Part shown: positions 17,399-29,492 of the stretch, one piece after another
How positions within the stretch are numbered: the stretch's first letter is position 1
Layout: each line of letters opens with the position of its first letter
Origin: Astropecten irregularis
Lineage: Eukaryota > Echinodermata > Asteroidea > Paxillosida > Astropectinidae
DNA: 64,000 bases
NCBI GenBank assembly: GCA_963971285.1
Contig: OZ020248.1
Span: forward strand, 14,570,001 to 14,634,000
Direction of reading: 5' to 3'
Program-made: the position numbers and the translations under genes
The notes under the pieces: generated by a model
The model's database searches: none
The model's input: only the letters and a program-made list of their open reading frames with translations
Told to the model about the DNA's origin: nothing

Positions 17399-18916
17399 AA
17401 TCTGCATGTGTAAAGGGAAGAGCAAATGTAACGGCGTGAAACACACATGAGAGATGACCCAATGGTCTGACCACAGAGTCAACATTTTGACGGACACATA
17501 GACAGGGAATATAAGGGTCATTCCGTGTCAAAATCAACCAGTTCCCCCCCCCCCCCAGGTTACCCTCTCAAATTCTGATGGAATTTCATTAGAATGATGT
17601 GATAGGTCCAGATTGAACACATGCAAAAAGTTAATGTCAAACTCTACGTCGTTTTTGATATATTGTTCGTCCAAATTAGGACGCGACAGCCATTTTTCGC
17701 ACACTTACATAATTCAGTCACAAAAAAGTGGCTTTCTGTCATATTATTGCAAAGTTTCCAAAGTGCGTGCGTTGAGCGTACGGGAACCGAAAAACCGTTC
17801 TACGGGATGGCTACGGCGGGTCGAATTGCCACGGCGAACGTATAAATGGAAAGAGTTATAACTCCGCGCTATAACTCTACGGCCACCCCTACGGCCTGTA
17901 CAAAATAGGGATGTGCCGTAAGGCAACCCTGAGGCCGCCGCAGGTTTTTGGCGGCCGCCGCACGTTTCTCTCGATTTTGGGTACAAACGGCCACCGTACG
18001 CTAGCCGGATAGCAAATGTGACCGAGGTATAACTGTCAAGTAGGCTACACCAAAGAAAAATCTTGCACCTATAAAAATAAGGTGATTGACCAAAAATAAA
18101 TTAATATGGCTACACGTTATAAAAACACTAATTCTTTTTATAAACAGTACTTGTACAGAAAAGCTTGACCCGAAATGTATTCATATTTCTTGTTGATCAC
18201 GACCATATTATTCATCAGGATCTCTTAAAGTCTTCATAATTTAGCATTAAGATCACAATTATTCATTATTATACCTTTCCTGTAAGAATACAGAAAACTT
18301 AATAATTGTCATTAATAATATTAATAATTATGCTGTAATAATGAAGAACAGAAACCAACACAAAGATATCCATGTGAAATATTTCTCAAAGTATTGGCTT
18401 GGTAAACAATTTAATGCAACGAAAATTAATTTTGAAAACAAATAAAATCTTTCAAGTCCGGTTTAAACTACATGTCAGAAGCGAACTTTTCTTGTCAATG
18501 TCACAAAAACAGTGCACATTGTCTGCTGTGATAAAAAACAGGATTAACAACCATGTATGTCCATGTGTTGTGTATCACCTGTGATTGTTCTTTGGCTGTT
18601 GTTCGCTGAGCATGGACATCAAATGGAATTTTTAAATAGTAGTTTCTTTTATTGGGCATTTTTGTGCTAAGCAATTTTTTAGGTGCTTAGCAGCTCAATA
18701 AAATTGGCCCCTGGAATGCCTTGGTCGGACGGATGACTGTAATAATGTAACTTCACGTCACAAAACAACGCTAGCACCCCGTACGAAAATTTACCCGTCA
18801 CTATTACACTATGTGTTCTATGTATGTGATCACAGTGTCACACTACTCTGTGACGGCACCGTCACAATAATTATACGAAAATGTTCATCACGTCACTAAT
18901 GTGGTATCAAACAACT

Positions 18917-19403
18917 TTAAGGTTGCACCCAAGTAAATAAACTCCCATAGCCAACAGTGATAAATCCTCAAACTTCAAAAATCATTTAAAAATAGACAGA
19001 ACTCTCACAGCTGTTCAAGTTGCACAGACAAATGATGATGAACATGTCACCTTTCATTTTCTTTTCATCTGAAATGGGTGACCATTGAATTTTTGAAATA
19101 TACTCATTCTCAGCTGATCACCCCTAAATCAAGGTATGGAGCACTCCAGTCAAAGAAGCCATTTAAAAAAAAAACATCCCTCTGCAAAGCGGCTGAAAAG
19201 GACCCACTTTCTCACCCAATTGCATAAAAAATTGTCACAAAATGGAAGCCCAGAGTCCAGGAAGGAGGTCCGGTGCCATATTTCTTCAATCCTTCATTTT
19301 CATAGCTCTCACAACTCTCTTATTTAAAATATATTGAGTGCTTAACTTTTATTAATGAGCTCGGCGGACGGATTTGGGGACTATTTACTTGGGTGACCCT
19401 TAA
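18917..19403. mobile_element. TTAAGGTTGCACCC element, copy 1
   Basis: Left TTAAGGTTGCACCCAAGTAA and right TTTACTTGGGTGACCCTTAA are imperfect inverted repeats with TTAA borders. A direct copy lies at 58792-59279. The shared interior includes AGTCCAGG and AGGAGGTCCGGTGCCATATT. Confidence 0.75.
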
Positions 19404-20039
19404 ATCAGAGGAGGTAGCACACTCCCTCCAGTCAATAATATAAAAGATATGCATGTATAAGTCTTATATTTGGCAAATTTTGGTAGTACTCCAGTTCTGA
19501 AGTAAATCGTGAGAACAAAACAAGGCTTGGAATGACATGGTATAATACCTGAGTAGTAAAGTTGACAGAACATCACTCACATTTTGTCTGACCCAGCATG
19601 TAGGCCTACATGAACATTAATAACAAACATGAGAATATTTGAGCTCAATCGGACATCTCAGTCACGAGAAAATAGCGAAAACCCGATATATATAATTATA
19701 AATAAACCCAATATTTCTTGTAAAAACATAGAGAATGATTTTTGTTCTTGCCAAGATGAAACATGCATTTGGTGTTTGGTTTTACTCTTTCTGCACCATT
19801 TCAGGAGGAAATATTTTAACGGCATGTTTCTACCAGCACCATCTTCATACCCTGAAAGTACGTAAATCTTTAAACATTTCTATTTGGTTTGTTACCAATT
19901 ATTGCTATTTCAACATTGCTTTACGAATGGGAATAATCTATGACTCTGTAATTAATATAAAAAAGCCACATGTTTCCAGCTATTGTTCATAAAAAATACT
20001 TCCATTTGATGATTATATTAATTAAAAAGCCGTATCCTC

Positions 20040-20275
20040 TTTGAGTGATCCCCATGTACAGTTCCCAGGTTGCAGCATTGCTGCGCGTATCGGTGAAATG
20101 ATCCCTGGGATATAGCGGTGTGTGCGTGGTTTTATGGCTTCTGACTGCCAAACGAACAAAGATAATTGACTATTGGGGTCACCACCAACGTATGGCTGGA
20201 TGGCTCAGTTGGTTGAGTGCCTGTACGGTATTCAGGAGGTCGCCGGTCGGAATCTTGCTCCAGTCATTTTTCTTT
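20040..20275 (+). mobile_element. tRNA-derived SINE
   Basis: A tRNA-like head (GGATGGCTCAGTTGGTTGAG, then GAGGTCGCCGGTCGGAATC) with a companion segment (TGCAGCATTGCTGCGCGTAT, GATCCCTGGGATATAG) that is also found, inverted, at 42530-42690 and 48050-48200. The anticodon arm is degenerate. Confidence 0.65.
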
Positions 20276-20497
20276 ATTCACTTTTCAAAAAATCCTTCCG
20301 ATTGAAATGACTTCCTCGACTTTGTCGGCGAGGGCGTATCGTAGTCATAGATGTAACACACATGGCCCACACTAATAATGCATTCACCAAATATCGAATT
20401 TCCGGCTATGTATATTTCCTGACTTAACTCTAAATTAATGGGATTTTAATGAAGTGTGTGTTAGTCTATTGCTCAGAAAATACAATGTATGTACAAA

Positions 20498-20852
20498 TTA
20501 ACGGTAATATCATACTTTGGTTTTTATCAACGAAATACAGATTCATGGGCGAAAATATTAAGGAAGATACAGTTACAGTCATTTGTGAAATTTTGAGTCC
20601 CATACGGTGTTCACGTTTTGAGAAAACAGTGAGAAAACAGCCACAATATTTCTTAAGTCCCTTTTTACCGTTATTGTTGATCTTTAAAAGATCAAAATAG
20701 TTTGTGGTCATTTGTTTTACTCTTTTCTGGAGAAATACAGAACAATTTTAACGGTATGTTTCTACCATCACCATCTTTATACCCTGTAAGTTATAGTTAA
20801 ATCTGTGACGATTTCTGTTTCGGTATGCACCAAAATATGATACTACCTTTAA
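20498..20852. mobile_element. TTAA hairpin MITE (family 1)
   Basis: TTAACGGTAATATCATACTT and AATATGATACTACCTTTAA ends; full-length interior with the central palindrome GATCTTTAAAAGATC. It lies 60 bp past the CPPED1 stop codon. Confidence 0.9.
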
Positions 20853-20914
20853 AAAAATAAAACGAAACGTGGACGTCTAAATCGTATTTGGACATAATAA
20901 TTTGGCACCTTCCA

Positions 20915-21108
20915 CTAAGTTTCAAGAGGTATGTCATCGACAGCATGAAATTGGTGAGTAATGGCATCTTCCTCCACCTTGACAACGCACAGGCCAGATT
21001 TATCCGTCCCTAGAGGCATACCCCATGCTGATGCAACGACCTCCTCCATGCCCTTGTAGACTCCCCCTGCATTGCGATGGTAGTGTCCACAAAAGATGAT
21101 GCGCACCC
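20915..21108 (-). CDS. CPPED1: CPPED1 exon 5 (last)
   Basis: Acceptor TTGTTACAACAG. Encodes VRIIFCGHYHRNAGGVYKG with the last metal-binding GHYH motif, and ends DDIPLET followed by the stop at 20915-20917. Confidence 0.95.
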
Positions 21109-24100
21109 CTGTTGTAACAAGAGTTAATGTGGTCAAGTAGAATGCCGCCATCTATTGACCTCATCATTACAGTGCATACTGTTTAGTGACACATGGCAGT
21201 TAACCAGCATGGCTGACAATATTAGAAGTTTAGAGTACATACAGATAGATCTTGAACATGACCTATATTTTCAGCATCTGGATGGCAGAGTGGGCGCCTG
21301 AGCCTGAGCCTGAGCCTGAGGCCCTCACATGGGCTGCATCAGAATCGCTTGTCTAGAGCTAGGTCTAGGCCTTCGCTCCATTGGAAATACGCAAGGATAT
21401 CAAGACAATAGCCGTAGCTCTGAAAGCCTGTTTCGGACATGACCTTATACGCTAACACCACGACGCTGCCATCTTGGGTTTCCTACTGCAGTACATTAAA
21501 TGTGTAGACCTCTAATAGTCGAGGATGTCTATTTCAAATTAAACATAACCTATAATTGATAAAAAACAGCACATGACTTGAAGTTACAGAATGGGGAAGA
21601 GAGAAGATTTAAGGTCAAAAGTTTTAAAGTGGTCTTGGTGCAGTTGCAGTATGCAAAACCGCCAAGTACAGAATACACACAATATACAAAGCATACACAG
21701 TGCTTCAACACGTGCGGAAAGTCGTGGTTAAACTTGTGACATTTACGAGAGTTGGGAGATGTCATTATAGTTACCAGCTTCTTGAAGTTTGTCCAGCATG
21801 GGCATCCGTATTCTAACGTCTGTGTTAAAATACTCGTTTTCCTCTTCTGCAGTTTTCAAGAACAGTGGTATGTGTTGGAAGACAACAACGTGTTTGCAGT
21901 CGGAGTTTTTGACATCTAAAAACAAATGACAGAAAGGGTAGTCAATTTTACTTAAATACAGTCGTCTGCTCCGATGATTAAGCACAGCATGGTTGACTCA
22001 GACGTCAGGTTCAAATGGGACATGATTTTTTGGCGCCATCAAACACGTAGTCACATCGGGCCAATCAAAATGCGTATAAGCAACCCCAGATCCAACACGA
22101 CTGACCAATGGGAAACACGGATCAGACAACGTCATTTTTATAGGGGGCGCTATACAGACTTTAGAATAGTTGAACGTCCATTGAAAGCATTTTTCAACGA
22201 ACTCTACTAGTTCACAAAATCGTACATCAGTTGGTCAATATTGTCCAATGCAGATGCCCTTGACAACCATGCAAGCTAGTTCTACTTGCAAGGGAATTCT
22301 CTCTCATTCTCTGACCACCAACTGAAAGTATAAGGGACCAAACATTGAGAGGAAAATATTAAGTGGACTCAATTTTTCCGCTGGATTGAGTAATTTTGCG
22401 GATGTTTTCATGCTATAAAAATCAAAGTCCGTATAGTTTCACTGCTCATAATTAAAGGTACCATACTTTGATTTTTTGTCAAAGAAATGCAGATTCGTGC
22501 AGGGCATGGCAAAAACTCTATTTGTACCATCACCGTTTTCATTATCCTGTTGAGTAAGATTTCTGTTTCGGTTGGGAGTCAGGTTGGCGTAGCGCGGTTC
22601 TTTCCTCGCCTTTAACCACTGGAGGACCGGGTTCAAGTCCGGCTCGGTCCACAAGTGGATTTGGTTTTCACAACATTCCAGTCCCTATACCTGATTCTGT
22701 GGGTTTTACCCGGAATATTACTCTGGGGTTTGCCTCCCATCTCTAAATCCGTATCTTCTTTTCATCATCTTTCTATATTAATGGGTTTCATCAGGCTTTC
22801 GAGCTGAAGTGCATATGGTGCTTTTGAGGAATCCTTGGTGAGTTGGTGTCATTACCAGAAGAAAAAAAATGCTACCAAAATATGATAGTCCTTTTAACTT
22901 TTTAAGAGAGACTTACCTTGAAGCTGTTTGTCCAGCCAGGCATCCTGTTCCTCCTTCTCTGCCTTGCATCTGCTGGAATCCGTGTAAAGCTGTGAGTTCA
23001 GCACGATGAATCGGACACCGCCAACCCAGAAGGCGTAAAAGTCATCACCGAAGGCGCCGGTGTAGGAGCGGATGTCCTCGGTCGACGGGGTGTTGCCGAT
23101 GTCGTGGTTGCCCGGGAGTGGGACCAGCGGAATGTCCGGGTCTAGAGTCAGGAAATCCTGCCTGATGCTGTCTTTCTGATCCTCGTGGCCCGGCCGTCCT
23201 GCATGCCAACCAAGAAGCCAAAGGGTGCACCAAAAACTCGTTAAAGGTAGTATCATACTTTGGTATAAGAAACCGAAACAGAAATCTTCACAGATTTACT
23301 TTTAACTTACAGGGTATGAGGATGGTGGTGGTAGAAACATACCGTTAAAAAAGTTTCTGCCTGAAATGCTGTTTTTATCCAAAAAAGGCTAAAGCAACGA
23401 CCGAAAATCTTTTTGATCTTTTAAAAAATCAAAATAAAAGAGAAAATACTTAAGAAATAATGCCGTTTTTCACTGTTTTCTCAAAAGGTGGGCACCGTAT
23501 GGGACTGGAATTTTCAAAGATGACTGTCACTGTATCGTCCTTGATATTTTTGCCCATGAATCTGTATTTCTTTGACAAAAACCAATGTATGATACTACCT
23601 TTAAGATCGATCGTAACTCGAGTTACGAAGGATAACGCATCGTACCCTACTTATGTTTCTGATGGTTTCAATACATCACAAGTCCTACGATTAATAGTAA
23701 GCTACGATGAGTTTGGTGAAATCGACTCCTGGGGCCGATTTCACTAACGCTTTGCGACCATCGTAAAGCCCAAATCCATCGCAAAACGGAAAATCGATCG
23801 ATACTTTGCGTAGCAAATTTTCCGTTTAGCGATGAATTTGGGCTTTACGATGATCGCAAAACGTTAGTGAAATCGGCCCCTGGTCTAGTCCGAGTCACGA
23901 GTCACAAAGTTCAAATCTCGAGTCCGAGTCATCTTTAAATTGAATACTATTATGTTGCAAATACATTTCCCTTTTGGGGCAGTTTTCCTCTGTAATCACA
24001 TTAAAGGTAGTATCATACTTTGGTTTTTGTCAAAGAAATACAGATTCATGGTCAAAAAAATCAAGGACAGTCACAGTCATCTGTACAAATTTCAGTCCCA

Positions 24101-27100
24101 TAAGGTGCCCACTTTTTGAGAAGTGAAAAACAGCCACAGTATTTCTTAAGTCTTTTCTTTTTTCTTTTTGATCTTTGAAAGATCAAAAAATAATTTTGGT
24201 CATGCACTGGTTTTACAAATTTCTGGATAAATACAGCATTTCAGGCAGAAAAGTTTTAACGGTATGTTTTCACCATAAGATTTCTGTTCCGGTATGCTAC
24301 CAAAGTTTGATACAAGAAAGAAGATGGGTCTACTCGCAAAGTATATCAAATGAAATAGTTCATACAAGTATAAACTGCTGCAAACTGCTCATCGGCCAAA
24401 AAAATGACCTGAAATTTAACAATGCTTGGAGTTAGGAGGGCCTGATGAGGCGTTTTGATCCTAGCAGAATCTTTCTGAAATGTTAATAATGACGGATCAT
24501 GCTAGGATCGCAACGCGTCAGGCCCTCCTAAACTCCATGCAAATAGAAATAGTTCATTATTACGATTCAGAGACAACATGCATGTGTATTTGATCAACAG
24601 TATACTGATGCATAGGCCTGCGTTTTCATTAATATTAGGTTGTGTTTGCATTTCTTAAAAAAGTTGGGAACGAGTTGGGCATCTTGAAAGTCTCGGTTTG
24701 AACAAAAATAATGATTCCTGATGGAGAGTACAGTGTATGACAAAGCAAATAAAGGTTTTCGATCGGACATAATAGGTGTAGAATCTCTTGAGACCTTGTT
24801 CAGCCTGGTAGAGGCTCAGGGTGTGGCTTACCAGGCATGGAGTCAATGAGATCCCCCAGGATAGCCACGAAGCGAGGGCGTGGTCTCATCATGTTGATCC
24901 TCTCGATGGCCTGTCGTGCCAGCTTGGACTCTGGTGTCCAGTCTAGGATGGTGGGGTCATCCCAGGCTGCTATCATCCCGTACTGGGTGTCGGCTGACGC
25001 TATGAAGGTAAACGGACCACGCCATTGTCCCTCGTGCTCTATAAGGTACAATACATGATTGGTAAAGGTCACAGAACAGCACTCATATACTTTGTCCGAT
25101 CCAACATGTACATGAAATAATAAACCTGTGAAAATTTGAGTTCATTCGGACATCTGAGTCACGAGAAAATAGCGAAAACCCGACTCAATCTTTCTTATAA
25201 AACATGAAGAAAGGTTTTGATCTTACCATGAGATCAAAACTGTTTTCGGTCTTTGTTTTATTTATTTCTGAATAAATACAGCATTTCAGGTGGAAATGTT
25301 TAAACGGTATGAGTTTCTACAAGCACGGGCAGCACCATCTATATACCTTGAGTGAAAGGGGATAACTAAAACAACTCAAGTGAGGGTGTCCTTTATGTTT
25401 GTTCCAATCGTTCGGACAAACAATCTTTGGAAAAGACACTTAATCTTGATTTCCTTGAAAAACCCAGCATCTAATGAACCAAGATTTCCCATGGTGACTG
25501 TTGCACTGTTTACGAACTTTTCTTGATAAATACAGCATTTCATGCGGGAAGATTTAAACAGTATGTTTCTACCACCACCGTCTTCATACCCTGTAAGTAG
25601 GTGAATCTGTGAAAATATCTGTTTTGGTATGCTACCAAAGTATGATACTACCTTTAATACCCTATGAAACATCGGGAGGGGGCTTTCAAGATGCTTCAAT
25701 TGTTATTAGTATACTGTACTAGGTTGATCGCCTTGGAAAGTTGTGAATATTTCAGTTATTTTATTCATTTTATTCCGGCTATCTTGCATGGAAAATTTTT
25801 AGGATGGGAAAATATTGATTGGGTTGCAGTATACCCTGCATTCCAGTTGCGATGTTGGGTAGATTATAGTGGTGTCCATGATAACCTTTGACATGAAAAT
25901 GTTTGAAGGTATGAAGCCTCGAAATTGATCGAAATAGAGGTTTTGGGGCCGTCCATATAAGTACGTACGCGCGCACGAAGAGGGGGGGGGGGGGGGGGGG
26001 TGTTGTTACCGATGCGTATAAATTATACGCCATGCGTATACAGGGGGGGGGGGGGGTTCAGGCCAATGCGTACCGTACGCAAACTAAAATTTAGCATAAT
26101 CATATCGCGCGCAAAGAGAGAGGGAAAACTCGAAAAAAGCACCGGGATTGTTTTGCTTTTTGCTTTTTTTTCTTAACATAGGCCTAATAAAAAAAAAAAT
26201 AGTAAAATAGGCCTACATCTGCAAATGTATAAAAACCTGTTATACTTATCATTCATTCAATGTCATTCATTTCAGAATTTTAATGTGACGTCCCAATAAG
26301 GGTGCCGGCCCGGATTACTGTGACATTTTTAATGATGTTAAAGTAAGATTAAGTGAAAAACCTAATGTGGAATGCGGTTGCGTACAGGGAGGGGGGGGGG
26401 GGACCACTGCGTACGCCATGCAGTGCGCATTTCGTGCGTACGTACTTTATGGACGGCCCCTTTGGCTGCGGTTCGGAAGTAGGTTTTCTGGTTTGAAAAC
26501 ATCACAATATCTCACAGTTCAAGTTCACTCAACCCAAATTATGAATAATATTGTCAGTATGATTTTCCATCCGACCTAAACAAGAAATGTGTGTCAATAA
26601 AATATTCCGATATGGGGTATACGTCAAAAACCTTAAAGGTAATATCATACTTTGGTTTTTGTCAAAGAAAATTAAAACATATTCATGGGCAAAAATATCA
26701 AAGAAGATACAGTAACAGTCATCTGTAAAAAAAAAATAAATTCAGTCCTATACGGTGCCCACTTTTAAAAGGTAGTATCATACTTTGGTAGCATACCAAA
26801 ACAGACATTTTCACAGATTTACCTATAACTTACAGGATATAAAAATGGTGATGGTAGAACATACAGTTAAAATGCCTGAAATTCTGTATTTATCCAGAAG
26901 ATTTTAAAGATCAAAAATAAAGAGAAAAGAAATACTGTGGCCATTTTAGACTGTTTTCTCAAAAACGGTGGGCACCATATGGGACTGACATTTTCACAGA
27001 CTACTTTCACTGTATCTTCCTTGATATGTTTGCCCATGAATCTACATTTCTTTGACAAAAAACAAAAGTATGATATTACCTTTAAGAAAACAGTGAAAAA

Positions 27101-28064
27101 CAGCCATAGTAATGCTTAAGTATTTTCTCTTTTTTTTTAACGATTATTTTTGATACAATAATAATTTTGGTCACTAGTTTTACTCTTTTCTGGATAAATA
27201 GAGCATTTCAGGGCGAAATTCAGGCAGAAACATTTTAACAGGTATGTTTCTGCCATCACCATCTTTATATCCTGTAAGTTTTAGGTAAATTTGTGAAAAA
27301 TTCTGTTTTGGTATGCTACCAAAGTATGATACTAGCTTCAACAAATAAATAAACTCACAGTTATACAAATTATACAATGTGGTTTTTGTTGAAGTTGAAA
27401 TTCGGTTTTCTTGACTAAACCTGGGTATATACTGACACCGTATATTGAGCCAAATAACATTTATTTTGTAGGCCTTTAATTATATTGATTTATGTTACTA
27501 CAAAATAAATGCAAAACGACAACCGGATCTGAGGCTGAGGTTTCGAGAAGGGCCAAGTTTGTGATACTGAAGAGGACTGGTGACAAGTCTACTGACAGAA
27601 TTTGACCCACACGACCCCTGTTTTCATTAGCCTTTCCAGCAAGCCGCATACAATGTACCACATAGTACCACATACATGTACGTGCAAATGCGTGTAGAGG
27701 ACATCGCACGTGTACGTGAAAATAGGGAATAATGGCCACATATTGAGCTGCTTGAAGGAGACCAATCAGGCAGGATTGGGTGTAATTCCCGAGTTCCCGT
27801 GGTGAAGCCCGTCATCAAGACGTGACATGAACGGTACGGACGCGGCGCGTACACACAATAATCCAAAAGTTGAGCCTTGAATCAAGGTTAACCTCACGAG
27901 ATCAGTAAACGCCATTAATCATGCACAAATCGCGTACTAATGCATATTGACGTACACTTTACACAACTAACACAATAACGGTGTGTGTTACCTTGATCGA
28001 AGCCCTCAAACTGACGATTTTTGGCGCGAATCCGGAAGGTCCTAGCGCCGCTGTTGCCGGCCAT
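20915..28064 (-). CDS. CPPED1: CPPED1-like calcineurin-type serine/threonine phosphatase (5 exons, 298 aa)
   Basis: Metallophosphoesterase; human CPPED1 (CSTP1, 314 aa) is a cytosolic Ser/Thr phosphatase reported to act on AKT. Exons in coding order: 28064-27992, 25038-24832, 23198-22917, 21915-21775, 21108-20915. Every intron is phase 1 and GT-AG. The metal-site motifs are all there in order: ADTQYG (motif I position), GDLIDSMPG, PGNHDIGNTP, VFQHIPLFL and CGHYHRNAGG. The conserved WVGGVRFIVLNSQLY also matches the human FWVGGVLFLVLNSQFY region. No signal peptide or membrane segment. The start ATG at 28064 gives 24 residues before EHEGQWRGPFTF, like the short human leader. Introns carry several MITEs and a SINE but no exon is damaged. 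It is probably an active enzyme. Confidence 0.95.
21775..21915 (-). CDS. CPPED1: CPPED1 exon 4
   Basis: 141 bp, acceptor TTTGTTTTTAG and donor GTAACT. Encodes KNSDCKHVVVFQHIPLFLK, matching human QHAIVFQHIPLFLE. Confidence 0.95.
22452..22897. mobile_element. TTAA hairpin MITE (family 1) interrupted by a tRNA-type SINE
   Basis: Left half TTAAAGGTACCATACTTTG up to TTTCTGTTTCGGTT, right end ATGCTACCAAAATATGATAG and TTTTAA. In intact copies these meet as TTTTGGTATGCTACCAAAG. The intervening ~300 bp (about 22573-22870) has a tRNA-like head (GGTTGGCGTAGCG, GACCGGGTTCAAGTCCGG) and an A-rich tail GAAGAAAAAAAA. It lies in CPPED1 intron 3. Confidence 0.75.
22917..23198 (-). CDS. CPPED1: CPPED1 exon 3
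   Basis: 282 bp, acceptor GGTTGGCATGCAG and donor GTAAGT. Contains PLPGNHDIGNTPSTEDIRSY and FWVGGVRFIVLNSQLY, the core metallophosphatase motifs. Confidence 0.95.
23241..23604. mobile_element. TTAA hairpin MITE (family 1)
   Basis: TTAAAGGTAGTATCATACTT and TGTATGATACTACCTTTAA ends; full length, in CPPED1 intron 2, only about 40 bp upstream of the exon 3 acceptor. Confidence 0.9.
23733..23882. mobile_element. palindromic MITE, GGGGCCGATTTCACTAACG ends
   Basis: GGGGCCGATTTCACTAACGC at the left and GTTAGTGAAATCGGCCCC at the right; the interior (AAGCCCAAATCCATCGC / GATGAATTTGGGCTT) also pairs. A 150-bp near-complete hairpin. Confidence 0.85.
24001..24313. mobile_element. TTAA hairpin MITE (family 1), right end clipped
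   Basis: Starts TTAAAGGTAGTATCATACTT. The right end stops at GCTACCAAAGTTTGATAC without the final CTACCTTTAA. Confidence 0.85.
24832..25038 (-). CDS. CPPED1: CPPED1 exon 2
   Basis: 207 bp, acceptor TGTACCTTATAG and donor GTAAGC. Encodes GQWRGPFTFIASADTQYG and ends ILGDLIDSMP, holding the first two metal-binding motifs. Confidence 0.95.
25046..25510. mobile_element. MITE related to family 1 (long variant)
   Basis: Shares GAAATACAGCATTTCAGG-type phrases with family 1 but has its own segments: GACATCTGAGTCACGAGAAA, AGTGAGGGTGTCCTTTATG and CGTTCGGACAAACAAT. Inverted relative at 43850-44330; partial relative at 19520-19905. It abuts the acceptor of CPPED1 exon 2. Confidence 0.65.
25511..25657. 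mobile_element. family-1 MITE fragment (right part)
   Basis: TAAATACAGCATTTCATGCG through to GCTACCAAAGTATGATACTA and CCTTTAA at the right. Confidence 0.75.
25945..26460. mobile_element. GGGGCCGTCC-ended MITE, second copy
   Basis: Ends GGGGCCGTCCATATAAGTAC and CGTACTTTATGGACGGCCCC flanked by TTT on both sides, like the copy at 14167-14671. The internal G-tracts and the GTGACGTCCCAATAA phrase are shared. Confidence 0.9.
26633..27337. mobile_element. family-1 MITE with a second family-1 MITE inserted inside it
   Basis: The outer copy starts TTAAAGGTAATATCATACTT (26633) and runs to GGTGCCCACTT (about 26765), where a complete copy (26765-27085) interrupts it. The outer sequence resumes with GAAAACAGTGAAAAACAGCC and ends GCTACCAAAGTATGATACTA near 27337. 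Both junctions of the inner copy show TTAA, matching a TTTTTGAGAAAAC-like target in the outer copy. Confidence 0.85.
27992..28064 (-). CDS. CPPED1: CPPED1 exon 1 with start codon
   Basis: ATG at 28064-28062 encodes MAGNSGARTFRIRAKNR and FEGFDQ plus one base before donor GTAACA. The one-base overhang completes a Glu codon with exon 2. Confidence 0.85.
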
Positions 28065-28450
28065 TCTTTCGGTCAACGCCCTGGTGGTTCGGCTACTGGC
28101 CTACATCGGATCACCGTGTGTGGGTTTGTGTTGACGTGGATTAACTGGGTTGTAGGAAAGATCCTAAATACAGATCTTTGGTTGTAGTTTGGATTGATGT
28201 TTTCAGCCACGTTTTCAGTCAATGTGATCGGTACGGAAATATGTACATGTACATGCACATGCCAACGGTCCGTATTGATATCCCGTGTCACACTGGAACA
28301 AGCATTAAAATGCCCAATCACGTCTATTGATGGAATATTGGGTAGACAAGCTACCAGTCCTTCCATGATATTTTTTTTAACGCACACGTACGCGGGTAGA
28401 TTGCCCTATAGCTACATGCAGTTTGGTCAATATGATATTTCGTGCATTCA

Positions 28451-28814
28451 TTATAGGTAGTATCATACTTTGGTAAGAGACCAAAACAGAAACGTTCACA
28501 GAATACATGTAACCTTCAGGGTATGAAGATGGTGCTGGTAGAAAACTACCGTTAAAATGTTTCCGCCTGAAATGGTGTATTTACCCTGAAATTAGTAAAA
28601 CAACAACCGAAAGTCTTTTTGATCTTTTAAAAGATAAAAAATAAAAGGAAAAAAGACTTAAGAAATACTGCGGCCGTTTTTCACGATTTTCTCAACAAGT
28701 GGGCAACGTATGAGACTCACATTTTCACAGATGACTGTTATTGTACCTTCCTTGATATTTTTGCCCATAAATCTGTATTTTTTTGACAAAACCAAAGTGT
28801 GATATTACCTTTAA
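28451..28814. mobile_element. TTAA hairpin MITE (family 1)
   Basis: Left TTATAGGTAGTATCATACTT, right AAAGTGTGATATTACCTTTAA. It lies upstream of CPPED1 exon 1. Confidence 0.85.
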
Positions 28815-29492
28815 ACAATGTGTGACAAGATGGATCATGTTACACTGAGTAGAATACTTAGTGGACAAAAATAGTTAAGATTTGGATCTATGTCAAACTC
28901 GAATGAGCATACAATGATGAAACTGGCAAGCTATTACTCAATTGAGCAGAAAAAGATCTACATATGTATCAATCACATAACTTGCCGGATATAATACATC
29001 CCAAGAAATGACTTAATGGCAAGTGTCATACAAGATGTCTCACAACTCAGAACAAAAGAGTCAGGTATACACAACCGACTATAAATAAGTTATTTAAAAT
29101 AACCCTTGCACAGACATAACAATGATATTACTAGACAATTAAGTGTTCCTGGACGAACACAGAGCTGTTCCGATTTTATTTAATAAGCTTTTAAGGCTGT
29201 AACTTCTAAGTCCTAATGATGTAATCACAGACACATTCTTGTACATGTAGTACCACAGACTTGCACACCTTCCACCTACCGCGACAATCAGACATTGTTT
29301 ACTATAGTTATGGAATACAATGCATCTTTTTAGCTTTTTTCATGATGCTGGTGGAGAGGATAAAAAGAAAAGGACATCTTCTTGGTCTTTTTTGGGGGAA
29401 ATAATTTCATTTTGTTAGGAATTGTCCATGGAAAGGTACACGAAACTAGTGTGTCCATACCATAGGAGTGTATTGAAGTGAATAGTGGATGG

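Larger units (their letters stand above)
16349..18028. mobile_element. 1.7 kb element with CTAGGTCACATTTGC inverted ends
   Basis: Left CCTAGGTCACATTTGCTC and right GATAGCAAATGTGACCGAGG are inverted. The interior is rich in CGCCGC/GCGGCG phrases and contains an inserted element (16619-17188) and an A-rich tandem repeat (17254-17398). No transposase ORF recognised. Confidence 0.7.
18029..20497. other. gene-free region downstream of CPPED1
   Basis: AT-rich sequence with a GCCAATTT-family end near 18700, the TTAAGGTTGCACCC element, a relative of the 25.0 kb element (about 19520-19905) and a tRNA-like SINE (20040-20275). No exon recognised on either strand. Confidence 0.5.
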
